From the NCBI GenBank assembly GCA_002309955.1, contig DBXQ01000077.1, forward strand, positions 1-14,597: 14,597 nucleotides of DNA, read 5' to 3'. Shown here in pieces: positions 7,026-14,113 of this stretch. Origin of the DNA: Bacteroidales bacterium UBA1208. Its GTDB lineage: Bacteria > Bacteroidota > Bacteroidia > Bacteroidales > P3. Position numbers and translations under genes: made by a program. Numbering within the stretch: the stretch's first letter is position 1; each line of letters opens with the position of its first letter. The notes beneath the pieces are model-generated. The model ran no database searches, was not told the DNA's origin, and saw nothing but the letters and a program-made list of their open reading frames with translations.

Positions 7026-7877
7026 TTAGTAGTCGCCGAGTTCGGTTTCTGGAAGCTGTGCGAGGGCACGAGGCAGGTCGTCAGCGGAGAGGACGGAGCC
7101 GTGGTATTTGTTGATGCCCTGCATGAAGTCGACACCGTAGCCCATCTCGGTGGTGAGAATGACGCAGACGGGTTTGCCTTGGCCGGTTAGAGATTTGGCT
7201 TTGGCCATGCCGTCAAGAACCTGCTGCATGTCGTTGCCGTTGGCAATGACGACCACGGTCCACATGAAGGCTTCGAACTTGGCTTTGAGGTCGCCAAGAT
7301 CCATGACTTGCTGGGTGGTACCATCGATTTGCTGATGGTTGTAGTCAATGGTGGAAATGAGATTGTCAACGTGTTTTGCACCGGCAAACATGACGGCTTC
7401 CCATATTTGTCCTTCCTGTAGTTCGCCATCGCCATGGAGGGTGTAGACAAGATGGTTGTCACCAGTCATTTTCTTGCCCAGGGCGGCACCGATGCCGACG
7501 CTGAGTCCTTGTCCGAGAGAACCGCTGGCCATGCGAATGCCGGGGAGGCCGTGTTCGGTGGAAGGATGTCCTTGCAGACGGGTGCCGAATTGGCGGAAGG
7601 TCTTCAACTCTTCGACAGGGAAATAGCCACGGCGAGCCATGGTGCTGTAGATGACGGGGGTGATGTGTCCCTGCGACACGAAGAGCATGTCTTGTCCGTT
7701 GCCATCCATGGTGAAACGGGCTGGGTCTTGGTCAAGGATGTTGAACTGCATGGCGGTCATCCAGTCTGCTGTGCCTAACGAGCCACCAGGGTGGCCGGAT
7801 TTGGCGGCGGTGGTCATTCGGAGTATGTCGCGACGCACTTGCGTGGCGAGGGTTTGGAGTTCATTAGTGGTTTTCAT
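7026..7877 (-). CDS. Transketolase, N-terminal (thiamine diphosphate-binding) subunit
   Basis: This 283-residue protein is the N-terminal third of a transketolase, a length typical of the split N-terminal subunit. Visible landmarks are K26-SGHPGG (26-32, with His29), SQGH (68-71), LQGHPS (101-106, with His103) and the GSLGQGLS block (119-126). The thiamine diphosphate/Mg motif is G149-D-G-E-L-Q-E-G-x-x-W-E160 ending in DYN180. The late motif is KYHG (257-260), where transketolases usually have WHG. Transketolase moves two-carbon units between sugar phosphates in the non-oxidative pentose phosphate pathway. The pyrimidine-binding and C-terminal domains are missing: the stop at 7026 is followed by a terminator and a convergent gene, so the partner subunit must be elsewhere if the enzyme is active. 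It lies 24 bases after a lipoprotein gene on the same strand and is probably co-transcribed with it. Start: the ATG at 7877 fits the family N-terminus. Confidence 0.92.
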   Translation of the reverse strand: MKTTNELQTLATQVRRDILRMTTAAKSGHPGGSLGTADWMTAMQFNILDQDPARFTMDGNGQDMLFVSQGHITPVIYSTMARRGYFPVEELKTFRQFGTRLQGHPSTEHGLPGIRMASGSLGQGLSVGIGAALGKKMTGDNHLVYTLHGDGELQEGQIWEAVMFAGAKHVDNLISTIDYNHQQIDGTTQQVMDLGDLKAKFEAFMWTVVVIANGNDMQQVLDGMAKAKSLTGQGKPVCVILTTEMGYGVDFMQGINKYHGSVLSADDLPRALAQLPETELGDY

Positions 7878-7901
7878 TATTGCGTAAAGATTGGTGATTT
7901 G

Positions 7902-8306
7902 TCAAAGACGGAAAATGTACTGGCGGCTGTTTTGGTCGTAGCAGATGAGTTCTTCGCCCTGGCGAGTGCAGGTGACGGTGAGTGCATTCTCGTGCTCGTC
8001 GGTGACGGTGCCACGTCCTTTGTTGCCTTTCATGGTGATATGCCCCCATACGCGGCCGTTGGCGCCATGTCCGGAAATGTAGAGGACTTCCTCTTTCTGA
8101 GGCTCTTTGCGGACTACGGGGCGGGGAGCGGGTTTCTGCTCGGGAGCCTCAATTATTTCGGGTTCAGGCTCGGGTTCGGGTTCAGGCTCGAGGGCAATGG
8201 TGTCATATGCGGGTTCCTCAGGGGTTTGCACCTGCTTGCAGCCGTAGAACAAAATGGGCATAACTGCCAACAAAATGAGTGCTAAAGTGAATCTGTTGTT
8301 CTTCAT
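7902..8306 (-). CDS. Small lipoprotein with EP repeat and a basic C-terminal domain
   Basis: The 134-residue protein has a signal peptide with a lipobox-like FYGC ending at Cys23. A flexible linker follows, made of EP dipeptides (E40 to E50, EPEPEPEPEPE) and a PAPRPVV segment (59-65). The compact C-terminal domain, about 74-134, reads YISGHGANGRVWGHITMKG, then GRGTVTD, ending SRQYIFRL, and includes C113 and C122 as a possible disulfide. I have the impression of similar 'GHITM.GN.GRGT...QYIF.L' domains in other Bacteroidota lipoproteins but cannot name a family. The EP linker suggests a spacer spanning periplasm or peptidoglycan. It is the first gene of a two-gene minus-strand unit with the transketolase N-subunit, which is probably a matter of position and not function. 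Confidence 0.85.
   Translation of the reverse strand: MKNNRFTLALILLAVMPILFYGCKQVQTPEEPAYDTIALEPEPEPEPEPEIIEAPEQKPAPRPVVRKEPQKEEVLYISGHGANGRVWGHITMKGNKGRGTVTDEHENALTVTCTRQGEELICYDQNSRQYIFRL
8159..8194 (-). repeat. 18-bp tandem repeat encoding the EP linker
   Basis: Two direct copies of an 18-base unit (8159-8176 and 8177-8194) begin CGGGTTCAGGCTCG on the plus strand and share 14 identical leading bases. Read on the minus strand they encode Glu-Pro pairs of the upstream lipoprotein. Such an in-frame repeat can change length by slippage in steps of six residues without a frameshift. Confidence 0.8.
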
Positions 8307-8471
8307 TGTATACTATTTTTTGAAAATACAAAATTACACATTTCTTTTGAATAAAAGACTCTTTTGACGAAAAATATTTTATTTTATATTAAGTGTGAGA
8401 AAATAATCGTAACTTTGCAAATCCGTTAGTGATGCATTGTTTAGACGGATTTGAATGAATATTAAACAGAT
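8307..8471. promoter_or_regulatory. Divergent promoter region between the lipoprotein-tktN unit and yidC
   Basis: For the minus strand, CAAAATTA at 8329-8336 reads TAATTTTG. It sits in the context ATGTGTAATTTTG, nearly the same as the promoter of the gene at 238. For the plus strand, TAACTTTG at 8410-8417 is followed by CAAAT and gives yidC a leader of about 45 bases. Both -33 boxes are weak (TATT at 8387-8390 for yidC, 19 bases away). No operator symmetry is obvious. Confidence 0.7.
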
Positions 8472-10460
8472 ATGAATAAAAAGTCGATAGTAGGAATTGT
8501 ATTGATTTTTGCCATTTTTGTTGGCTATATGTGGTGGGTTGCACCCAGCAAAGAGGAGATAGCCGAGCGTCAGCGTGTGAACGACTCGCTCCGGCAGGCG
8601 TATATGGACAGTGTGGCGTATGCCGACAGTGTGGCTGCGGTGAAGGCTCATTTGGACAGTCTGGCTGCACAAGGCGATACTAGCGCCCAGCGTCAATTGC
8701 AGCGTCATCAGCGCGGAGACATGGGCGTGTTCAACGGCAGTGCTTACGGCGATACGGTGAATGTGACTGTGAAGAACGAGAAGATGACGGTGTCGCTTTC
8801 GAATATGGGTGCCCAGGTGCGCGAGGTGGTGTTGAGCGAGTACACCACTTACGATAGCTTGCCACTGCAGCTTATCAGCCCAGCCGACGACAATATGAAC
8901 CTCATATTCTCCACAGAGGATACGAGGGTTATCAATACCAAGGACTTGGTGTTTGTGCCATATAGGAAATATGGCAACAAACTGGTTGAGATTGAGGGCG
9001 ACAGTGTGTTTGAGATTGCATCCAACGAGGCTGTTGATTTGCATTTTCGTGCCTTTGTGGGTGATAGCAACGGTCTGAGCGATGATAAATATATTGAGTT
9101 CCATTATGTCGTTGTCGGCGATGAGTACGATGTCAATTTTGAGATTAACTTCCATGGGTTGAAGAACGTGGTGCGCACCACCGACTATATGGATTTCGAA
9201 TGGCATAACAAGATGAACCGCCAGGAGAAGGTGGATGCCAGTAGCCGTGGCAGCAAGAACCGAAACAAGGATCCCGAGAAGTTCTATTCGAGCATATACT
9301 ACAAGGCAGCCAAGGACGATGTGGATGACGTGGGTCGAGGCCGCGATGGCGACAAAAATGTCAAGACAGCAGTGGAGTGGGTGGCATTCAAGCAGCAGTT
9401 CTTCTGTGCCATCTTGGTGGCAGACAGTACCTTCGAGAATGCTTACCTCTCTCAGACTACCGACAAGAGCAACAAAGATGCCAACTATCTGTGCGACATG
9501 AGCAGCACCATCGGCCTCACCTATAACAGCGAGCGCGACTGCTCCATGGGTATGCACTTCTATTTTGGTTCCACCAAGTATCGTGACCTTCATGCAATGC
9601 ATCGCGGTTTTGAAAAGATGCTCCCGCTGGGTTGGTGGGTCTTCTCCAAGTTTGTAAGCCGTTATCTCATTATCCCGGTGTTCAACTTCCTGGAGACGTT
9701 CAACTGGAATTATGGTATTATCATCATCGTCTTCACCATCCTGCTGCGACTGGTTCTCTTCCCCCTTACGTTCAAATCGTATCAGGGTTCTGCCATCATG
9801 CGTATCCTCAAGCCCGAGATGGATGCCTTGAACAAGAAGTACCCCAATCCCGAGCAGGCAATGCAGAAGCAGCAAGAGATGTCCAAGCTGCAGAAGAAAG
9901 CAGGCTATAGTCCTTTGGCGGGTTGCCTGCCGGTACTCATACAGATGCCTATACTGACGGCCATGTTCATGTTTTATCCTGTGGCCATAGAGCTGCGCCA
10001 GAAACCTTTCCTCTGGTGCAACGACTTGTCCACCTACGACAGTATTCTTGACCTTGGCTTCAATATACCGCTTTATGGCGATCACGTGTCGTTGTTCTGC
10101 CTGTTGATGTTCGGCATGCAGTTCTTCTATACTTGGTACACCATGAAGGGTCAGAATATGAATGCAGGTATGCCCGGCATGAAGTTCGTGATGTATTTCA
10201 TGCCGTTCATGATGCTCTTCATGTTCAACAGCATGGCAGCAGGACTGAACCTCTATTATTTCTGCTCGCTGACCATCACCATGTTGCAGATGGTGCTCAT
10301 TCGTCGTTTCACCAGCGAGAAAAAAGTGCGCGCCCGCATGGCTGCATACGATGACAAGCACAAGAACGCTCCTCAGAAGAAGAGCAGCTTCCAGAAACGC
10401 CTTGAAGAGATGCAGCGCATGACCGAGGAGATGCAGAAACAGCAGCAGAAAAGAAGATAG
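8472..10460 (+). CDS. yidC: Membrane protein insertase YidC
   Basis: YidC inserts and folds proteins in the inner membrane, alone or with SecYEG. The 662-residue length suits Bacteroidota YidC. There is an N-terminal membrane anchor (about 5-23, GIVLIFAIFVGYMWW), then a charged linker with DSV/DSL repeats (37-64) and the large periplasmic P1 domain (about 85-370). The conserved core begins near 386: GWWVFSKFVSRYLIIPVF, then TILLRLVLFPLT with the groove arginine R426, then the amphipathic cytoplasmic hairpin (YPNPEQAMQKQQEMSKLQKKAG, 457-478). PLAGCLPVLIQMPI follows at 481-494, then further membrane segments around 535-555, 572-590 and 592-611. The tail (614-662) is rich in Lys, Arg and Gln, as in homologues that contact the ribosome. 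It is followed after 32 bases by nhaD on the same strand. In many Bacteroidales pyrG precedes yidC; here a divergent lipoprotein gene does. Confidence 0.97.
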   Translation: MNKKSIVGIVLIFAIFVGYMWWVAPSKEEIAERQRVNDSLRQAYMDSVAYADSVAAVKAHLDSLAAQGDTSAQRQLQRHQRGDMGVFNGSAYGDTVNVTVKNEKMTVSLSNMGAQVREVVLSEYTTYDSLPLQLISPADDNMNLIFSTEDTRVINTKDLVFVPYRKYGNKLVEIEGDSVFEIASNEAVDLHFRAFVGDSNGLSDDKYIEFHYVVVGDEYDVNFEINFHGLKNVVRTTDYMDFEWHNKMNRQEKVDASSRGSKNRNKDPEKFYSSIYYKAAKDDVDDVGRGRDGDKNVKTAVEWVAFKQQFFCAILVADSTFENAYLSQTTDKSNKDANYLCDMSSTIGLTYNSERDCSMGMHFYFGSTKYRDLHAMHRGFEKMLPLGWWVFSKFVSRYLIIPVFNFLETFNWNYGIIIIVFTILLRLVLFPLTFKSYQGSAIMRILKPEMDALNKKYPNPEQAMQKQQEMSKLQKKAGYSPLAGCLPVLIQMPILTAMFMFYPVAIELRQKPFLWCNDLSTYDSILDLGFNIPLYGDHVSLFCLLMFGMQFFYTWYTMKGQNMNAGMPGMKFVMYFMPFMMLFMFNSMAAGLNLYYFCSLTITMLQMVLIRRFTSEKKVRARMAAYDDKHKNAPQKKSSFQKRLEEMQRMTEEMQKQQQKRR

Positions 10461-10492
10461 CAAATATAATAACTTCAAAAAACTTATACGCT

Positions 10493-11863
10493 ATGGTAGT
10501 TGTATTAATCTCTCTGTTTATATTAGGCTATACTTGTATAGCTTTGGAACACCCTCTAAAGGTGAACAAGACGGCTACAGCCCTTCTGTTGGGTACTGCA
10601 CTGTGGGCTGTCTTCTCTTTCTGCCACGGAATCTTCCAGCCCGACCTGAACGAAGCGGAGTGGCGCTTTTTCATAACAGACAATCTGATTGATAATCTGG
10701 GTGAGACCGCCGAAATCGTCTTTTTCCTGCTTGGTGCAATGACCATCGTGACCCTCATCGAGGATTATCAAGGTTTCCGAATCATTACCGACAAGATTGT
10801 CACCACCAATAAGAAAAAGCTCCTCTGGGAACTGAGCATCCTCACCTTCTTCCTCTCGGCCTTGCTCGACAACATGACCACTGCCATTGTCATGTGCGCC
10901 CTGTTCAGCAAACTCATTGCCGACAAGAAGGAGCGGTGGCTCTTTGCAGGTATGGTTATCCTGGCTGCCAATGCGGGCGGTGCATGGAGCCCCATCGGCG
11001 ACGTGACCACCATCATGCTTTGGATCGGCGGACAGGTGACCACCATTAATATCATGGTGAAAACACTGGTGGCTTCGCTCGTGTGCATGGCAGTACCTGT
11101 CCTCGTAGTGGGTGCCACTCTCAAGGGTGACATTACGAGACCCGAAAGTGAGCAGAGCGGAGTGGATGTGCCCGTGCATCTCCGTCGCCTTATCCTTATT
11201 ATGGGTATAGCTGCACTCATCTTCGTCCCCATTTTCAAGACCATCACCCATCTGCCTCCCTATCTTGGCATGCTCTTCGGCCTTGGTGTACTTTGGGTGA
11301 CCACCGAGATTGTAAGCCGCAAATATGAGAAGGACGGCCATAAACTGCCTACAGCAGTCTCCACACTGGAGCATATCGATGTTCCCACCATCCTCTTCTT
11401 CCTCGGCATTCTGATGGCTGTTGCCTGTCTTAAGGATGCGGGCATCCTTGCCAGCCTCGCTTCGGGACTTGACAACACGTTCCTTGGCATGAAGATGGGG
11501 AACGAGCCGGTGGGCTTCTTTATCATCGACCTCATTATCGGTGTTCTCTCTTCTGTGGTGGACAATGTGCCGCTGGTGGCCGCTGTCATGGGTATGTATC
11601 CAATCACTGACGGTGCCATCTTCGACGTGAACCATCCTTTCTGGGAGTTCCTCGCCTACTGTGCCGGAACAGGCGGAAGCCTTCTCATTATTGGTTCGGC
11701 CGCCGGTGTGGCCGTTATGGGCATGGAAAAAATCGACTTTATCTGGTACCTTAAGAATATCACCCTCAAAGCCCTTATAGGATACCTTGCCGGTGCAATC
11801 GTGTTTGTCCTTATGGATATGACTCTTTTTGAGAAAGTAGAATGGCTTCGAAATTTGGCATAG
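10493..11863 (+). CDS. nhaD: NhaD-type Na+/H+ antiporter
   Basis: The 456-residue inner-membrane transporter belongs to the NhaD branch of the ion transporter superfamily and exchanges Na+ (or Li+) for H+. Family hallmarks are visible: GETAEIVFFLLGAMTIVTLIE (70-90), LLDNMTTAIVM (124-134), ANAGGAWSPIGDVTTIMLW (159-177), VDNVPLVAAVMGMYP (356-370) and GTGGSLLIIGSAAGVAVMG (392-410). About 11-13 hydrophobic segments can be counted. The paired 'DNxT' and 'DNVP' loops, in the two inverted halves of the fold, supply acidic residues for ion binding in this family. It starts 32 bases after yidC, so a shared transcript is likely. Its last 22 bases overlap the start of the next gene, suggesting coupled translation. 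No own promoter is obvious. Confidence 0.93.
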   Translation: MVVVLISLFILGYTCIALEHPLKVNKTATALLLGTALWAVFSFCHGIFQPDLNEAEWRFFITDNLIDNLGETAEIVFFLLGAMTIVTLIEDYQGFRIITDKIVTTNKKKLLWELSILTFFLSALLDNMTTAIVMCALFSKLIADKKERWLFAGMVILAANAGGAWSPIGDVTTIMLWIGGQVTTINIMVKTLVASLVCMAVPVLVVGATLKGDITRPESEQSGVDVPVHLRRLILIMGIAALIFVPIFKTITHLPPYLGMLFGLGVLWVTTEIVSRKYEKDGHKLPTAVSTLEHIDVPTILFFLGILMAVACLKDAGILASLASGLDNTFLGMKMGNEPVGFFIIDLIIGVLSSVVDNVPLVAAVMGMYPITDGAIFDVNHPFWEFLAYCAGTGGSLLIIGSAAGVAVMGMEKIDFIWYLKNITLKALIGYLAGAIVFVLMDMTLFEKVEWLRNLA

Positions 11864-13161
11864 CTCTTCGCAGCTGGTGCAAGCGTAGTGCTGGGCGTAA
11901 GATTTTTGACATTGTTGTCGGTCTTTTTGCTCTTGCCGGCTTTGCAATCATTGGAGCCTGGGCTGTTTATCAGCTCGGGCTCACCAATAATAAAGGGGCG
12001 GAAGATCGCAACTCGCGTTATATGCTCTCTGTGTCGGAAATGAAGAGACTTGACGATGACGATTATACTCCCGAGCAAGTACAGCAACGTTGGATGCGAC
12101 AATATCTCAAATTGGCTGTTTTTAGCAAATTTTTCCCGACCAATGCTCAACTTATCACCACGGCAGCTCAGTATGGACATGACCCTATGCTCGTAGATCG
12201 AATGATTGCTGCATCGGGTATCTATATTGAAGACATGTCGGAGTTTAATAGTCTGCTAAAGGAAGTGGAGGCGGTGATGAACCGTCACCCCCAACAGCAA
12301 TCGCCCAATGTAATCCCATGGATGGGAGGAGTGGAGTGGCCGGCTTTGAAGAATGCCATTGTGCGCGACAAGGCTTTGATTATTGAGGCAGGTCGATTGA
12401 CAGGTGTTGAACCCCGTTTGATAGTGGGGTGCCTTATCGGAGAACAGATTCGTCTGTTCAATACCAATCGCGAGAATATCAAGAAATATTTAGGCCCGGT
12501 CAATGTGCTGAATGTCCAGTCGCAATTTTCATATGGTGTCAACGGCATTAAGATCTCCACGGCTAAAGCGATAGAAGATCATCTTAAAGACCCTGCATCT
12601 CCTTATTACATGGGTTCCCGCTATGAACATCTGCTTGACTATACTGTCGAGGGGAAGGCTCAGGAAGATGAGCGATACAACCGTTTGGTAGATTATAGAA
12701 ACCATTTGTATTCTTATCTTTATACAGCATGCATACTGCATCAAACCATGCTGCAATGGAAACGCGCGGGTTATGATATTAGCAACCGTCCGGATATCTT
12801 GTTTACTCTCTTCAATGTAGGCTTTGCCCAATCTGTGCCGAAACCTAACCCTGTTTGTGGGGGCAGCCATATAAAGATTCATGGCGAGACCTATACATTT
12901 GGTGCTATTGGTTTTGACTTTTATTATTCAGGTGAATTGGTTGAGGATTTCCCCTTTTGGCGCCAACATTTTATTCCCGGTGACAAGGAGTTGACCGATG
13001 AAGAGATTGCCTATATACAAGGTAGTATGAGTGACTGCAAACGTCCTCCCAGAGGTTGGGAGTATGTGAAAAAGGATAGTGTTTCCTCTACCCAACCTGT
13101 TGAGACTCCCTATTATGTGGAAGAAGAGGATGAGTATGCAGGAACTTATGCTAATGAGTAG
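11842..13161 (+). CDS. Membrane-anchored lysozyme-like (putative lytic transglycosylase-type) protein
   Basis: This 439-residue protein starts with a basic segment and one membrane anchor (about 21-45, IFDIVVGLFALAGFAIIGAW), so the bulk is periplasmic. The pattern AGRLTGVEPRLIVGCLIGEQIR (183-204) recalls the catalytic-glutamate helix of goose-lysozyme/Slt-type folds ('a...gvdp.Li.ai...ES'), with E201 as the candidate acid. YGVNGIKISTAKAIEDHL (231-248) sits where such enzymes have 'GlMQ..p.tA', and a later FNVGFAQSVPKPNP (324-337) recalls the family's 'YN.G' element. The acidic C-terminus (423-439, many Glu/Asp/Tyr) is probably disordered. The Glu is followed by Gln, not Ser, and the MQ motif is absent, so activity is uncertain; a DUF1402-type or regulatory role is possible. 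The ATG at 11842 overlaps nhaD by 22 bases; it is preferred because the next Met (residue 61) would delete the membrane anchor. Confidence 0.82.
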   Translation: MASKFGIALRSWCKRSAGRKIFDIVVGLFALAGFAIIGAWAVYQLGLTNNKGAEDRNSRYMLSVSEMKRLDDDDYTPEQVQQRWMRQYLKLAVFSKFFPTNAQLITTAAQYGHDPMLVDRMIAASGIYIEDMSEFNSLLKEVEAVMNRHPQQQSPNVIPWMGGVEWPALKNAIVRDKALIIEAGRLTGVEPRLIVGCLIGEQIRLFNTNRENIKKYLGPVNVLNVQSQFSYGVNGIKISTAKAIEDHLKDPASPYYMGSRYEHLLDYTVEGKAQEDERYNRLVDYRNHLYSYLYTACILHQTMLQWKRAGYDISNRPDILFTLFNVGFAQSVPKPNPVCGGSHIKIHGETYTFGAIGFDFYYSGELVEDFPFWRQHFIPGDKELTDEEIAYIQGSMSDCKRPPRGWEYVKKDSVSSTQPVETPYYVEEEDEYAGTYANE

Positions 13162-13357
13162 AAGGTCAGATTAATATGCGCTATTTTTAACAAAACAGAA
13201 GATTGAGCACATGAAAAGAGGATTAAAACTTGATTTTTGGGTATTCATATAAAAAAATTAGTGACAATTGCGCGATTGTTTGTTTAAAAAAATTTTGTTG
13301 TATATATCTGATATTTAAATTGTTGTTGCTATAAAGTAGTTTTTTTAAGACAAAACG
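13162..13357. other. AT-rich gene-free stretch upstream of the rpmG promoter
   Basis: No coding frame, RNA gene or strong terminator is visible. The only hairpin is weak: ACAAT 13264-13268 with ATTGT 13275-13279 around a TGCGCG loop, followed by TTGTTTAAAAAAATTTT. It could end the yidC-nhaD transcript inefficiently. Together with the rpmG promoter and leader (13358-13515) this makes a 354-base non-coding gap. In particular rpmB (L28), which usually precedes rpmG in this phylum, is not here. Confidence 0.6.
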
Positions 13358-13388
13358 TTTGATAATTCAAAAAAAAATAGTAATTTTG
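13358..13388 (+). promoter_or_regulatory. Promoter of the rpmG operon
   Basis: TTTG at 13358-13361, a 19-base spacer and TAATTTTG at 13381-13388 form a perfect match to the Bacteroidota consensus (TTTG, 19-21, TAnnTTTG). A leader of about 120 bases follows before the rpmG ATG at 13516. A weak AAGGT/ACCTT pair (13400-13404, 13444-13448) is the only symmetry seen in the leader, so autoregulation cannot be argued from it. Confidence 0.85.
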
Positions 13389-13515
13389 CAACCGCTTTTA
13401 AGGTATGTATGGTGGATTGTTGATGCTCTTTTCATTGTCACAGACCTTGAGGCAAACAGACAACAGCACCGTTTATCGGTCGTTTCAAAATACAAAGAAG
13501 CAATAGTATACAAAA

Positions 13516-13704
13516 ATGGCAAAGAAAAACAAAGACGCAAGAGTGCAGGTCATTCTCGAATGCACCGAGCAGAAGAATAGCGGTGTTCCTGGCATGAGCC
13601 GCTACGTCACCACCAAGAATAAGAAAAATACTCCCGAACGTTTGGAGTTGAAAAAGTACAACCCGTACTTGAAGAAAATGACTGTTCACAAAGAAATCAA
13701 ATAA
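13516..13704 (+). CDS. rpmG: 50S ribosomal protein L33
   Basis: The 62-residue basic protein begins MAKKNKDARVQVILECTEQK and ends NPYLKKMTVHKEIK, the standard L33 pattern in which the end normally reads 'cP....HT.hkE'. Only one Cys (C16) is present and the second CxxC pair position is YNPYLKK, so this is the zinc-free (C-minus) form. L33 sits near the E site of the large ribosomal subunit. In Bacteroidota the usual order is rpmB-rpmG-DUF4295, often with ftsY after. Here rpmB is missing from the window and rpmG has its own promoter. The next gene follows after 21 bases. Confidence 0.95.
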   Translation: MAKKNKDARVQVILECTEQKNSGVPGMSRYVTTKNKKNTPERLELKKYNPYLKKMTVHKEIK

Positions 13705-13710
13705 AAAAAT

Positions 13711-13715
13711 AGGAG
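13711..13715 (+). promoter_or_regulatory. Shine-Dalgarno-like site of the DUF4295-type gene
   Basis: AGGAG at 13711-13715 stands 10 bases before the ATG at 13726. Most other starts in this window have no such site, as is usual in Bacteroidota, so this one is notable and supports the start. Confidence 0.6.
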
Positions 13716-13725
13716 ATAGATAACC

Positions 13726-13881
13726 ATGGCAAAAAAAGTTGTTGCAACCCTTAAAACCGCTACGGGTAAGAGCTATGCCAAAGTGATTCGTATGGTTCGC
13801 TCTCCCAAGACCAATGCCTATACCTTCCAAGAGACTGTTGTCCCTTCCGATCAGGTTCAGGATTTTCTGAAACAGAAATAA
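13726..13881 (+). CDS. DUF4295-type small ribosome-associated-locus protein
   Basis: The 51-residue basic protein begins MAKKVVATLKTATGKSYAKV and ends VPSDQVQDFLKQK. It matches my recollection of the DUF4295 family, found in Bacteroidota directly after rpmG. The function is not established. Position, size and the high Lys content in the N-terminal half suggest a ribosome-associated role, which is inference. It is co-transcribed with rpmG and followed by a strong terminator, so the operon has just these two genes. Confidence 0.88.
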   Translation: MAKKVVATLKTATGKSYAKVIRMVRSPKTNAYTFQETVVPSDQVQDFLKQK

Positions 13882-13927
13882 GAATACGGATAAAATTAAT
13901 ATTTTTTTTCATACGCTTTTGTTTTAC

Positions 13928-13954
13928 CCTCCGTTGTGAAACGGAGGTTTTTTT
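13928..13954 (+). terminator. Intrinsic terminator of the rpmG operon
   Basis: CCTCCGTT (13928-13935) pairs perfectly with AACGGAGG (13940-13947) around a GTGA tetraloop of the stable GNRA type. Seven T follow at 13948-13954. It lies 46 bases after the stop codon. Confidence 0.95.
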
Positions 13955-14105
13955 ATTTCTCTGCGGTACATACTGCAATTGGATACGGAAGGCTCGTATG
14001 ATGGTTTTCAGCGTGAGCTAAACGTATAATCCCAAACTCAATATATCAAACAACTCTCTGAAACAAAACGCCCCAACGCACTACTTCTGACCGTTGTTTC
14101 GTCTG

Positions 14106-14113
14106 CAAAGATA
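14106..14113 (-). promoter_or_regulatory. Orphan minus-strand promoter element
   Basis: CAAAGATA on the plus strand reads TATCTTTG, preceded in that direction by TTGT and followed by CAGAC, the same form as the other promoters here. The -33 box is weak. Transcription would run leftward from about 14098, but no minus-strand gene follows; the only short frame (GTG near 14081) stops after about a dozen codons. Confidence 0.45.

Noticed and set aside
7791..8285. A 164-residue plus-strand open frame over the EP lipoprotein, with long hydrophobic-looking runs
   Set aside because: It is the reverse reading of the EP repeat (giving GF/GFRL runs) and of the tktN start; the minus-strand lipoprotein has a signal peptide, lipobox and promoter.
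8379..10478. A 699-residue open frame on the minus strand over yidC
   Set aside because: It lies exactly antisense to the well-conserved yidC, is dominated by His, Leu and Val runs typical of antisense reading of GC-rich third positions, and has no family motifs.
10556..11947. A 463-residue minus-strand open frame over nhaD
   Set aside because: It is antisense to a clear transporter with recognisable motifs; the translation is His/Asp/Glu-rich without structure and extends into the start of the next gene.
13264..13295. A terminator after the lysozyme-like gene
   Set aside because: The stem is only 5 bp with AT-rich pairs and no clean T-run; listed only as a weak hairpin.
13359..13580. A 73-residue plus-strand frame as a possible rpmB
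   Set aside because: The sequence does not resemble L28 (no C-terminal basic KRRTKR-type pattern), it begins inside the promoter spacer and it overlaps rpmG in another frame.
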